Shown: positions 51,264 to 60,230 of the stretch, in pieces
How the letters are laid out: each line of letters begins with the position of its first letter
Numbering within the stretch: the first letter of the stretch is position 1
Source of the DNA: Halosimplex rubrum
GTDB taxonomy: Archaea; Halobacteriota; Halobacteria; Halobacteriales; Haloarculaceae
DNA: 64,000 nt
Reading direction: 5' to 3'
NCBI RefSeq assembly: GCF_013415885.1
Contig: NZ_CP058910.1
Coordinates: forward strand, 248,001-312,000
Notes under the pieces: generated by a model
Told to the model about the DNA's origin: nothing
The model's database searches: none
The model's input: the letters and a program-made list of their open reading frames with translations, nothing else
Made by a program: the position numbers and the translations under genes

Positions 51264-52583
51264 TCAGTTCAGGTCGGGCAGGTACTCGGCGTTGGCCGCC
51301 AGTAGGTCGTCGACCATCTCGTCGATCGCGTCCAGGTCGAGCGCCGCGGCGGTCAGCGGATCGAGTTTGATCGCGCGCCGGAGCGCGCGCTCGTCGTTGT
51401 CGAGGCCGGCCCGGACGGCCTGCTCCTGGACGTTGATGTTCGTCCGGTTCAGCGCCGCCAGCTGCCCGGGGAGGGCGCCGACCGTCGTGGGGTGGATCCC
51501 GGTCCCGTCGACGAGACAGGGGACCTCGACGCAGGCCTCCTCGGGGAGGTTGGCGATCGCGCCGGTGTCGTTGCGGACGTTGAGGTTCATCCGACGGGTC
51601 GTGTCCGTCTCCCGCGAGTGGATGATGTGGGAGCCGTACTCCGAGGAGCGGTCCAACGCGAGGTCTTCCTCGGCCGGGTCGAACTCGGCGTCGAGGTCGG
51701 GCTGGTAGGACTGCCAGTGCTCGAAGTACCGGCCGGTTGGCATCCACTCGATCGTGTAGTGGCCGAACTCCGCCTCGGGCGTGTACTCGTCGATGATCCC
51801 CTGATCGGTCCGGAAGTAGGGGAGGTACTCGCTGAGGTGGTGACTCGACTCGGTGATGAACGCGCCGAAGTGGTCCATCACGTCGAACCGGACCGGGTCC
51901 TGCTCTCGGATCTCGGGGTCGTCGGCCGCCTCGCGGAGGTCGGGGTAGAGGTCCTCGCCAGCGTGGGTGAGCTCCAGGTACCACGCCATGTGGTTGATCC
52001 CGGCGACCTCGTGTTCGATCTCCTCGGCGGGGACGTCCAGATACCGACCGAGCGCGGCGGTCGTGTGCTGGACGCTGTGACAGAGGCCGACGATCTCCAC
52101 GTCCGTCGCCTCGTCGACGGCCCAGCACAGCATCGCCATCGGGTTCGTGTAGTTCAACAGGACGGCGTCGGGACAGAGCTCCTCCATCTCGCGGGCCATC
52201 TCGAGCATCATCGGCATCGTCCGGAGCGCCCGGAAGACGCCGCCGGGGCCGAGCGTGTCACCGACGGCCTGGTTCACCCCGTGTTCCTGCGGGATCCGGA
52301 CCTCGTTCTCGAACGGTTCCTCGCCGCCGACGTTGACCATGTTCAGCACGTAGTCGGCGCCGTCCAGCGCCGCCCGCCGGTCGGTCGTCGTGTGGATCTC
52401 GGCGGGGAGGTCGTGTTCCTCGACGATCGCCTCGCCGACGGCAGCCGTCCGGTCGAGCCGTCGCTCGTCGATGTCCATCAGCGTGATCGTGCTGTCCTGC
52501 AGCTCCTCGAACGAGAGGATATCCGTCATCAGGTTCTTCGCGAAGATGATGCTTCCTGCGCCGACGAACGCGATATCGACCAT
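51264..52583 (-). CDS. Glycoside hydrolase family 4, alpha-galactosidase-like
   Basis: The 439-residue protein has the GH4 NAD-binding start IAFVGAGSIIFAKNLMTD, the NYTNPMAM motif (144-151), the metal ligands C168 (GLCHSVQH) and H198 (GINHMAWY), and QHTTAAL. GH4 enzymes cleave glycosides by a redox mechanism needing NAD, Mn and a reductant; the CHS motif is typical of alpha-galactosidases (MelA) rather than phospho-glycosidases. It is cytosolic. The gene has a TATA-like AACCTATTAGG (minus, about 52607-52617) 28 nt upstream and lies just beside the distal end of the CRISPR array. Confidence 0.9.
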   Translation of the reverse strand: MVDIAFVGAGSIIFAKNLMTDILSFEELQDSTITLMDIDERRLDRTAAVGEAIVEEHDLPAEIHTTTDRRAALDGADYVLNMVNVGGEEPFENEVRIPQEHGVNQAVGDTLGPGGVFRALRTMPMMLEMAREMEELCPDAVLLNYTNPMAMLCWAVDEATDVEIVGLCHSVQHTTAALGRYLDVPAEEIEHEVAGINHMAWYLELTHAGEDLYPDLREAADDPEIREQDPVRFDVMDHFGAFITESSHHLSEYLPYFRTDQGIIDEYTPEAEFGHYTIEWMPTGRYFEHWQSYQPDLDAEFDPAEEDLALDRSSEYGSHIIHSRETDTTRRMNLNVRNDTGAIANLPEEACVEVPCLVDGTGIHPTTVGALPGQLAALNRTNINVQEQAVRAGLDNDERALRRAIKLDPLTAAALDLDAIDEMVDDLLAANAEYLPDLN

Positions 52584-52663
52584 AAACGGGTCGTCCGAGA
52601 GCGGCGCCTAATAGGTTACTGACGCGGACAGTGTAACTCACCACGGTTGACACACGCTCACCC

Positions 52664-52720
52664 TCAGAGAGTCTGCAAACTCTGAGATCCCAGCGCCTGG
52701 GATCCTCCGGCTTTAGTGCG
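52664..52720 (-). other. Hairpins at the distal end of the CRISPR array
   Basis: Read in the direction of array transcription, a perfect stem GATCCCAG-GCG-CTGGGATC and a longer imperfect stem CTCAGAG...CTCTGAG follow the last, degenerate repeat. They could end the CRISPR transcript or be the remnant of an insertion sequence end. Confidence 0.4.
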
Positions 52721-52721
52721 T

Positions 52722-55443
52722 GCTTCAACCCCAAAGGGTTCGTCTGGAACTCGTCGAAGACGGCACGAGCGAGGTCGCCGCACAGCAGGCTTCAACCCCA
52801 CAAGGGTTCGTCTGGAACCGGTCGTGGGTGAGAGGGACATGATATACTTCGGATGCTTCAACCCCACAAGGGTTCGTCTGGAACACGCGATCCACGACCT
52901 CTCGCTGCTGACGGTTCGGCAGCTTCAACCCCACAAGGGTTCGTCTGGAACGTTCTCGTCTGTTCCTCGTGGCCGTTGAGTGGCGGGCTTCAACCCCACA
53001 AGGGTTCGTCTGGAACCAGATTGAGAAGCTCGCGGACACCCGCGCGAAGTGGCTTCAACCCCACAAGGGTTCGTCTGGAACCGCCGCGAGTGTCGTTCAG
53101 CAGTTCGTAGACGATGCTTCAACCCCACAAGGGTTCGTCTGGAACACCCTGGTCGGGGTGGCCGTCCTTGACCGCCTCCTGGCTTCAACCCCACAAGGGT
53201 TCGTCTGGAACACTCACATTCGGGTAGACACTATTGGCCGCATTGACCGCTTCAACCCCACAAGGGTTCGTCTGGAACCTGGACATATCACCACCACCCC
53301 TTTGTATCCCGCAGCTTCAACCCCACAAGGGTTCGTCTGGAACCACCTACAAAACCGGCCAGGAGGGCGTCAGAGCCGAGCTTCAACCCCACAAGGGTTC
53401 GTCTGGAACGGTGGTGGCCCACTACGGCCGCCCCGAGCGGAGCCAGCTTCAACCCCACAAGGGTTCGTCTGGAACCAGATGTACGAGCCGGACCGGACGC
53501 CTCGACCGGAGCTTCAACCCCACAAGGGTTCGTCTGGAACGTGTTAGTCGCGGATGTACTCAAGGATCTAATCCAGCTTCAACCCCACAAGGGTTCGTCT
53601 GGAACAACCGCCGATAGGATTGTTTCAGATAGTTCATACGGCTTCAACCCCACAAGGGTTCGTCTGGAACACCGACAACACCGCCACCGACGCCGCTACA
53701 ATCCCGCTTCAACCCCACAAGGGTTCGTCTGGAACGTCTCGGTACGCGCTTCGGTCCAAGAGCATCCGACAGCTTCAACCCCACAAGGGTTCGTCTGGAA
53801 CTAGGGCGCGACTCCGATGATATGCCAGTGCGGACTGCTTCAACCCCACAAGGGTTCGTCTGGAACGACCGCCGACCGTTGAGGACTCTGACGACGATCT
53901 CGCTTCAACCCCACAAGGGTTCGTCTGGAACACGTTGTAGTTCCCGAGGACGGCCTCTGCCTCTTCTGCGCTTCAACCCCACAAGGGTTCGTCTGGAACC
54001 AGTCACTTCCCAACAGTAAAACGTGGTATCGTGGCTGCTTCAACCCCACAAGGGTTCGTCTGGAACAGCCGCCTCCCGCTTCGCTGGGTCGTCGTACTCC
54101 TGCTTCAACCCCACAAGGGTTCGTCTGGAATCACGATCACCGTCCAGGACCGCAACGGACGGTTCCAGCTTCAACCCCACAAGGGTTCGTCTGGAACCGC
54201 TGCTCGCGATCGTGATGAGGCCGGCGCTCGCGACGCTTCAACCCCACAAGGGTTCGTCTGGAACTACATCGCGGCCGTACCCAGGATGAGTAGCGCCGGC
54301 TTCAACCCCACAAGGGTTCGTCTGGAACATCGCGTACTTGATGATGTCGTCCGGGTCGAGGTCGCTTCAACCCCACAAGGGTTCGTCTGGAACTGACTCA
54401 GGACCACCGCCACCTGCGGGTCGGACACGAGCTTCAACCCCACAAGGGTTCGTCTGGAACCTCACGTCGGTTCTCGCTCGGACGCAGGCGGACCTGCTTC
54501 AACCCCACAAGGGTTCGTCTGGAACTCTCGCTTCCCGGAGGACATACAGAAACGAACCAACGGCTTCAACCCCACAAGGGTTCGTCTGGAACAACCGATC
54601 CCAACTGGATACGGAGGCAACGAAGCTCGCTTCAACCCCACAAGGGTTCGTCTGGAACTCGATCTGGTAGCCCTGGATCTCTGGCGCGTTACTGCTTCAA
54701 CCCCACAAGGGTTCGTCTGGAACGCGGATGACGACGGTCGTCATGTTCGTCGCCGCGTCGCTTCAACCCCACAAGGGTTCGTCTGGAACCCGCGCGCCCT
54801 GGACGACATCGACCAGTTGCCGCTGCTTCAACCCCACAAGGGTTCGTCTGGAACTTGCTCAGTGTGTACGCCTATCGATCAGACCGGCTTCAACCCCACA
54901 AGGGTTCGTCTGGAACCGGTTCCCGACAACGAGTGGCGATACCTCCCGAAGATGCTTCAACCCCACAAGGGTTCGTCTGGAACCCACCGTCAGATTGGCC
55001 TCTGCGGGAGCCTCGGGGCTTCAACCCCACAAGGGTTCGTCTGGAACCTCCAGGGCGCCACGACCGACGCCGGGGCCGACCCCGGCTTCAACCCCACAAG
55101 GGTTCGTCTGGAACTCGGTCGAGAATCGACCGTATACGCCACAGAACACCGAGCTTCAACCCCACAAGGGTTCGTCTGGAACGCAGTCTCACCCCATCCA
55201 CGACGCCGTTCCGTAACCGCTTCAACCCCACAAGGGTTCGTCTGGAACGAGGGTCCATACCGGCAAATCTGGTCCTGGCGGGGGCTTCAACCCCACAAGG
55301 GTTCGTCTGGAACAATCTTCGTGCGGCGTCGGGGGTCGATTGCCGAGCGCTTCAACCCCACAAGGGTTCGTCTGGAACTCCGACGCGGACGACGCGGCGG
55401 AATTCATGGCCGGGCTTCAACCCCACAAGGGTTCGTCTGGAAC
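52722..55443 (-). CRISPR. Orphan CRISPR array, 42 repeats and 41 spacers, haloarchaeal I-B type repeat
   Basis: I count 42 repeats spaced 62-68 bp apart. On the plus strand each 30-nt repeat begins GCTTCAACCCCACAAG and ends GGTTCGTCTGGAAC; the complement begins GTTCCAGACGAACCC and ends GTTGAAGC, the 8-nt handle typical of haloarchaeal subtype I-B crRNAs. Transcription is therefore leftward, with the leader right of 55443. Repeats are nearly invariant: the leftmost (52722-52750) has lost one C and is the old end, and the repeat at 54102 ends in GGAAT. Spacers are 32-38 nt and all different by eye. There is no cas gene within the window on either side, so processing must rely on proteins encoded elsewhere. 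Confidence 0.98.
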
Positions 55444-55600
55444 CATGGCCGGTTCACCGGCCTCACGCGTGTTATGGAACCGTTCTCACTTCATCGTTTC
55501 CGTCGACCCTCGATACCCCGCTGACCCCCCGGGGGTCGACGGCCGAGTCGCGTGGGAACGGGTCGATCCCGAGCGGCCGCGCTGTACTCGGCGGCGATCA
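55444..55600 (-). promoter_or_regulatory. Putative CRISPR leader
   Basis: By orientation, the region right of the last repeat should hold the leader and promoter. It is not strongly AT-rich. It starts CATGGCCGG, the same nine bases that lie on the other side of the last repeat, and contains GACCCCCCGGGGGTC (55524-55538), a near-perfect inverted repeat. No clear TATA box is visible. The remaining gap to ppk (to 55778) holds nothing else I can support. Confidence 0.5.
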
Positions 55601-55778
55601 CTCGCGGGTCGCGGGAACGCTCGATAGAAGCGCTACGGTCGTCGGCCCGAACGCGGTGACGGGGACGCGCCGGCGGCGTTCCTCGCGTCCACACCGAGGG
55701 ATCGGCCCCGTATCGCCAGCGCGGGAGGGCAAGCGAGGAGTGACGTTCACACCACTCGGCGGGAGAGTCCGGCGGGAC

Positions 55779-58391
55779 TCAGTCGCGATAGCGCTCGATC
55801 GCACTGGCGGCGCCGTCGGCGGTCTTCCGGTAGACGGTCCCGTCGGGCGTCCGGACGGCGAAGGCGTAGTGGTCGCTGTCGGGACGGTACCAGGCGCCGG
55901 GGTTCGCCGAGAGCGCGGTCGGGAGGTCGCCGTTCGTCGCGACCGTCGAGGCGGCGCCGTCGGTCTCGGCGACGGTCGCCGCTCCGTCGGTTTCGACCGA
56001 CATCCCCGTCGGTTCGCTCGCCGAGCGGACGGCATCGGAACCGTCGTCGCTGTCGCCGACCGCTGCGTCTCCTCCGTCGTCCGCCGACCGGCGCTCGGAG
56101 TCGGAGCCGACGGCGTCGACGAGCAAAGTGGTCTCGTCGAAGGCGTCGGCGGGGATACCGCGGTCGATCTCGTCGTCGGTGGCGGCCCGGCGGGCCTGGT
56201 CCGCGAGGACGGTCTGGGTGCTGATCTCGGGCTCGCCGGGGCCGGGCTGGCGCTGCTCGTAGGTGCCGTCGGCGTTCATCTCCCAACATTTCCGGTTGTC
56301 CCGCAACAGCAGTTCGAGGACGAACCGCAGTTGCTCGCGGATCTCGGGGTCCTCGACGGGCGCAACGGCCTCGACGCGGCTGTCGAGGTTGCGGGTCATC
56401 CAGTCGGCCGACCCGATGTAGTACTCGGGGTGGCCACCGGGCGCGTCGGTCGGGAGGTCCGGGTCGCGGGCGCCGTTCTCGAAGTAGTAGACCCGCGAGT
56501 GTTCGAGGAAGCGGCCGACGACGCTGTAGACGTCGACGGTCTCGCTGACCCCCTCGATTCCCGGCCGGAGCCGACAGATGTCCCGGACGATCAGGTCGAT
56601 ATCGACGCCGGCCATCGCGGCCTCGTACAGTTCGGCCACGAGGTCGGGGTCCTCCAGCGCGTTGACCTTCGCGACGATGCGGGCCTCGCGGCCGGCGCGG
56701 GCGTGGTCGGCCTCCCGTCGGATGCACTCGGTCAGCCGGTCGCGCATCGTGACGGGGGCGATCAGCAGTTTCCGGAACTGCTCGTCGAGCGACGGCCCGG
56801 TGAAGAAGTTGAACACCTTCACCAGATCCTGGCCGATGTCGCGGTCGGCGGTCAGGAGCCCGAGGTCGACGTAGCCCTTCGCCGTCTCGGAGTGGTAGTT
56901 GCCGGTGGCGACGTGGGAGTACAGCTCGACGCCGTCGTCCTCCTCGCGGACGACGAGGGCGGTCTTGGTGTGGGTCTTCAGGCCGATGGTGCCGTAGGCG
57001 ACGTGGATGCCGTTCTCCTCCAGGCGGCGCACCCACTCTAAGTTGTTCTGCTCGTCGAAGCGGGCCTTCAGCTCGACCATCACCGCGACCTGCTTGCCGT
57101 TGTCGGCGGCGTCGATGAGCGACTGGATGATCCCCGAGTCGCTCGCGGTCCGGTAGATAGCGGCCTTGATGGCGAGTACGTCCGGGTCGGCGGCGGCCTC
57201 CGCGAGGAAGCGCTGGACGGTGTCGGTGAACGAATGGTAGGGATGGTGCAGGAGGATGTCGTCCTCGCGGATGCGCGCGAAGATGTCCGCCTCGTCACCG
57301 GCCTCGCCGAGCGGCGTCCGCCGACGCTGGAGCCGCGGATGGGGCTGGGGCGTCCACTCCGGGAGCTTCAGCTCCGGTCGGTCGAGGTCGAGCAGGCGCG
57401 TGAACTCCCGGTAGTCCAGCGGTCCCGGTCGCTCGAACACCTCCCGGTCGTCCAGATCGAGCTGGTCGACGATCGTCCGGCGGGCGCGCTCGGACGTGCC
57501 GGCCTCGACTTCGAGGCGGACGACGGTGGCGAACCGTCGCTGTTCGAGCACCTCCTCGATCATGTCGATGAGGTCCTCGGCGACCTCCTCGTCGCGCCGG
57601 ACCTCGGCGTTGCGAGTTAACCGAAAGAGCGACGCCTCGACCACCTCGACGTTCGGAAAGAGCAGGTCGAGGTTCGCGCGGATAACGTCCTCGATGAGGA
57701 CGTAGCGCTCGCCGTCGACGACCTCGACGAGCCGTGGGAGGTTCTGGGGGATCTTCACGCGGGTGAACGTCGCCCCGTCGCCGTCGGTCTCGCGGGTGAC
57801 CACCGCAAGCGAGAGGCTCAAATTCGAGATGAAGGGGAACGGGTGGGCGGGGTCGAAAGCGAGCGGCGTCAGCGTCGGCAGCACGGACCGCTCGAAGTAC
57901 TCGCGCATCTCGGCGCGTTCGTCGGCCGAGAGGTCGTCGTAGTCGAGGATGTGGATACCCTCCTCTGCGAGCGCCGGGCGAACGACCGACTCGTAGCAGT
58001 CGGTCTGTCGGGCGAACATGGGACGGGCGGCGTCGAGCACGGCCTCCCACTGCTCGGCGGGCGTACGGCCGTCGACCGTCGGCTCGGTGACGCCGGCCTC
58101 GATCTGCTGTTTGAGCCCGCCCACCCGCTTCATGAAGAACTCGTCCATGTTGCGGGTGAAAATCGACAGGAAGCGCACCCGTTCGAGCAGCGGGTTGCGC
58201 TCGTCGATGGCCTCGTGGAGGACCCGCCGCTGGTAGGCCAGCTCGCTCAGCTCGCGGTTGAGGTAGAACGCGGGGTTCGACCGGTCGAAGTCCGCGCCGT
58301 CGACGGCCGCGGCGCCGGCCGCGTCCGGAATGTCGACGGTCGTCGACCCTGTACCGTCCCGGCCGTCGGCGTCTGACTCGTCGGCTCGCAT
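55779..58391 (-). CDS. ppk1: Polyphosphate kinase 1 with a C-terminal extension
   Basis: The 870-residue enzyme has the four PPK1 domains: N-terminal helical part (NREYFELN-like start LNRELSELAYQRRV), head domain, and two PLD-like catalytic domains with KARFDEQNN, GLKTHTK (phosphorylated His) and VATGNYH, then IVAKVNAL and IGSADWMTRNLDSRVE. It makes inorganic polyphosphate from ATP. PPK1 normally ends near 690-740 residues; here an acidic, low-complexity linker and a compact ending (NPGAWYRPDSDHYAFAV) add about 130. The start overlaps the stop of the phosphoesterase gene (TGATG). Confidence 0.93.
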   Translation of the reverse strand: MRADESDADGRDGTGSTTVDIPDAAGAAAVDGADFDRSNPAFYLNRELSELAYQRRVLHEAIDERNPLLERVRFLSIFTRNMDEFFMKRVGGLKQQIEAGVTEPTVDGRTPAEQWEAVLDAARPMFARQTDCYESVVRPALAEEGIHILDYDDLSADERAEMREYFERSVLPTLTPLAFDPAHPFPFISNLSLSLAVVTRETDGDGATFTRVKIPQNLPRLVEVVDGERYVLIEDVIRANLDLLFPNVEVVEASLFRLTRNAEVRRDEEVAEDLIDMIEEVLEQRRFATVVRLEVEAGTSERARRTIVDQLDLDDREVFERPGPLDYREFTRLLDLDRPELKLPEWTPQPHPRLQRRRTPLGEAGDEADIFARIREDDILLHHPYHSFTDTVQRFLAEAAADPDVLAIKAAIYRTASDSGIIQSLIDAADNGKQVAVMVELKARFDEQNNLEWVRRLEENGIHVAYGTIGLKTHTKTALVVREEDDGVELYSHVATGNYHSETAKGYVDLGLLTADRDIGQDLVKVFNFFTGPSLDEQFRKLLIAPVTMRDRLTECIRREADHARAGREARIVAKVNALEDPDLVAELYEAAMAGVDIDLIVRDICRLRPGIEGVSETVDVYSVVGRFLEHSRVYYFENGARDPDLPTDAPGGHPEYYIGSADWMTRNLDSRVEAVAPVEDPEIREQLRFVLELLLRDNRKCWEMNADGTYEQRQPGPGEPEISTQTVLADQARRAATDDEIDRGIPADAFDETTLLVDAVGSDSERRSADDGGDAAVGDSDDGSDAVRSASEPTGMSVETDGAATVAETDGAASTVATNGDLPTALSANPGAWYRPDSDHYAFAVRTPDGTVYRKTADGAASAIERYRD

Positions 58392-59086
58392 CAGTGGACC
58401 GTTCGGGGGGAGACGATGCTGTCGTCGCTTCGCTCCCGATAGGTCTCCTCGGGCTCGACGGTTCGAAACTCGCCAGAACCGACGTGGTAGGCGGTCAGCT
58501 CGCCGCCGTAGACGCAGCCGGTGTCGAGGCCGACGGCGCCCGCGGACTCGTAGGGCTCGGCCAGAACGGTGTGGCCGAAGAACACCCGGGGGCTGTCGGC
58601 GTACTCCTCGAACCAGTAGGGGCGGTCGTAGCTGCCGTCGGGGACGAGCGACCGCATCGTCAGCAGCTCCCCCGGCTCGTGGTCGCCCAGCGACTTGCGC
58701 GGGTCGACCCCGCCGTGGACGACCAGGTGGCCGTCCCAGGAGATGGCGTGGGGGAGCGACTCGATGTAGGCGCGGTCGGCGCCGGTGAGACCGGGGACCT
58801 GCTTGTCGCCCCGGATCACCTTCGCCTCGTTGTTGCCGCGGACGCTGACGACGTTGTCGCGCTCGCGGACGAACTCGACGACGCCGTGGCTGTCCGGCCC
58901 CTTCCGGACCAGGTCGCCGACGACGACCAGCAGGGTGTCGTCGTCGGGGTCGATGCGGTCGACCAGCCGTTCGAGCGCCGGGAGACAGCCGTGTACGTCG
59001 CCCACGACGTAGATGTCGTCCCACCGGTCGGCGTCGACCCGATGGTGGCTGTCGCGCAGTTCGGCCAGCGCCCGGTCGCCCGTCAC
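58391..59086 (-). CDS. Metallophosphoesterase of the PPP/ApaH-like type
   Basis: The 231-residue cytosolic enzyme has the motifs YVVGDVHGC, VVVGDLVRKGP, VSVRGNNE and HLVVHGGVDP of the phosphoprotein phosphatase/diadenosine tetraphosphatase superfamily. The usual GNHE reads GNNE and GDLVDRG reads GDLVRKG, so it belongs to a variant subfamily. It starts at GTG 59086, and its stop overlaps the ppk1 start, so the pair is an operon; a role in nucleotide or polyphosphate turnover is likely but inferred. Confidence 0.85.
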   Translation of the reverse strand: MTGDRALAELRDSHHRVDADRWDDIYVVGDVHGCLPALERLVDRIDPDDDTLLVVVGDLVRKGPDSHGVVEFVRERDNVVSVRGNNEAKVIRGDKQVPGLTGADRAYIESLPHAISWDGHLVVHGGVDPRKSLGDHEPGELLTMRSLVPDGSYDRPYWFEEYADSPRVFFGHTVLAEPYESAGAVGLDTGCVYGGELTAYHVGSGEFRTVEPEETYRERSDDSIVSPRTVH

Positions 59087-59147
59087 CGGCGGTCACCCCT
59101 GCCGTCGAAACTCATGAGTAAGGGATTCCGACCGACTATGTAGGCGG

Positions 59148-59157
59148 TTTATATTAC
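59148..59157 (-). promoter_or_regulatory. TATA box of the phosphoesterase-ppk1 operon
   Basis: Minus-strand AATATAAACC predicts a transcription start near 59125. That is about 40 nt before GTG 59086, so this operon would have a short 5' leader. The leader contains a 10-codon frame (ATG 59115, MSFDGRGDRR) whose TGA overlaps the GTG. The rest of the gap to 59429 holds two perfect hairpins (59249-59269 and 59348-59366) and no gene. Confidence 0.55.
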
Positions 59158-59429
59158 TGTTACCGGCGGGTACGTAGGTCTCAATAGTCGAATCGGGGGC
59201 GGCGAGGCGTCGGCCGGTGGGTCGACACGCTCGATGTGGAAAACGAGGGCGGACGCGGGTAGCGTCCGCGGTAGACCGGCGTGGGGAGTCCGAGCGGACC
59301 GCGGGAGCGTCGGACCGCCCGGGAGATGGTGCATGCCTGACAGCCCGGACACGCCATCGGCGTGTCTCGCGCCGGGCGGCAAGTATCTCGCTAAGAACGG
59401 CCCGTGACACTACGTCGACCACCCGAGCG

Positions 59430-60230
59430 CTACGGAGCGCTCCCGATATCGGCCGCGGCCGCCAGCACCGCGTCGTGGACCGCACCGTTCGACGCGACCA
59501 GGCCCGTGGCGTCGTGGTGCCAACGGTCGCCGTCGATGTCAGTCACTCGGCCGCCCGCCCGTCGAACGAGGTGGACGCCGGCGAGGCTGTCCCAGGGGTT
59601 GACGGCGACGTTTGTGATCGCGCCGTCGAGGCGGCCGGCGGCGACCTGCGCGAGCGCGACCTGGACGGAGCCCGGCCGCCGGAGGTCGCCGAAGCGGGTG
59701 ACGACCGCCTCGGCGGCGCGGGCGAACTCGTCGCGGCGGTCGCTGGGCCACCAGACCGTCGGCGCGACGCTGCAGGTCGCCGGGTCGGCGCGCTCGCTGA
59801 CCGAGACGACCTCGCCGTTGCGCTCGGTCGGACCGTCCCCGGCGACGTAGGCGTCGCCCAGCGCGGGACAGACCGTCGCCGCGGCGACCGGCTCGCCGTC
59901 GCGGACGGCGGCGACGCAGGTCCCCCAGACGCGCCCGCCGCGGACGTAGTTGTGGCTCCCGTCGATCGGGTCGACCACCCACGCCGGGCCGCGCTCGGGG
60001 ACCGCCTTCGCCGCGCCGTCCTCCTCGCCGACGACGGGCTCGTTCGGGTAGCGCTCGCCGATGACATCGACGATCTCCGCCTGGGCCTCCCGGTCGGCCC
60101 GGGTGACGTAGTCGGTCTCGTTGGCCTTGGTCTCGACGGTCAGATCGCCGCGGAACAGCGAGCGGGCGACCGCGCCGCCGGCCTCGGCCGCCCGCTCGGC
60201 GACCGCGGCGCGGTCGGCGGCGTCACTCAC
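59430..60230 (-). CDS. Inositol-monophosphatase-family phosphatase
   Basis: The 266-residue protein has PVVGEEDG, WVVDPIDGSHNYVRG and NPWDSLAGVHLVRRAGG, the complete metal-binding set of the family. It starts at GTG 60230, overlapping the end of the upstream ATPase gene by 8 nt, so it is the last gene of an ABC-importer operon. This arrangement suggests that the imported substrate is, or becomes, a phosphorylated sugar or polyol. It is the third member of this family in the window. Confidence 0.9.
   Translation of the reverse strand: MSDAADRAAVAERAAEAGGAVARSLFRGDLTVETKANETDYVTRADREAQAEIVDVIGERYPNEPVVGEEDGAAKAVPERGPAWVVDPIDGSHNYVRGGRVWGTCVAAVRDGEPVAAATVCPALGDAYVAGDGPTERNGEVVSVSERADPATCSVAPTVWWPSDRRDEFARAAEAVVTRFGDLRRPGSVQVALAQVAAGRLDGAITNVAVNPWDSLAGVHLVRRAGGRVTDIDGDRWHHDATGLVASNGAVHDAVLAAAADIGSAP

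Noticed and set aside
51264-55443. cas genes beside the array
   Set aside because: Neither flank has a protein resembling Cas1 to Cas8; the neighbours are GH4, ppk1 and a phosphoesterase.
52716-55524. Frames made of repeated STPQGFVWN or LQPHKGSSGT units
   Set aside because: They are translations of the CRISPR repeats in different frames, not repeat proteins.
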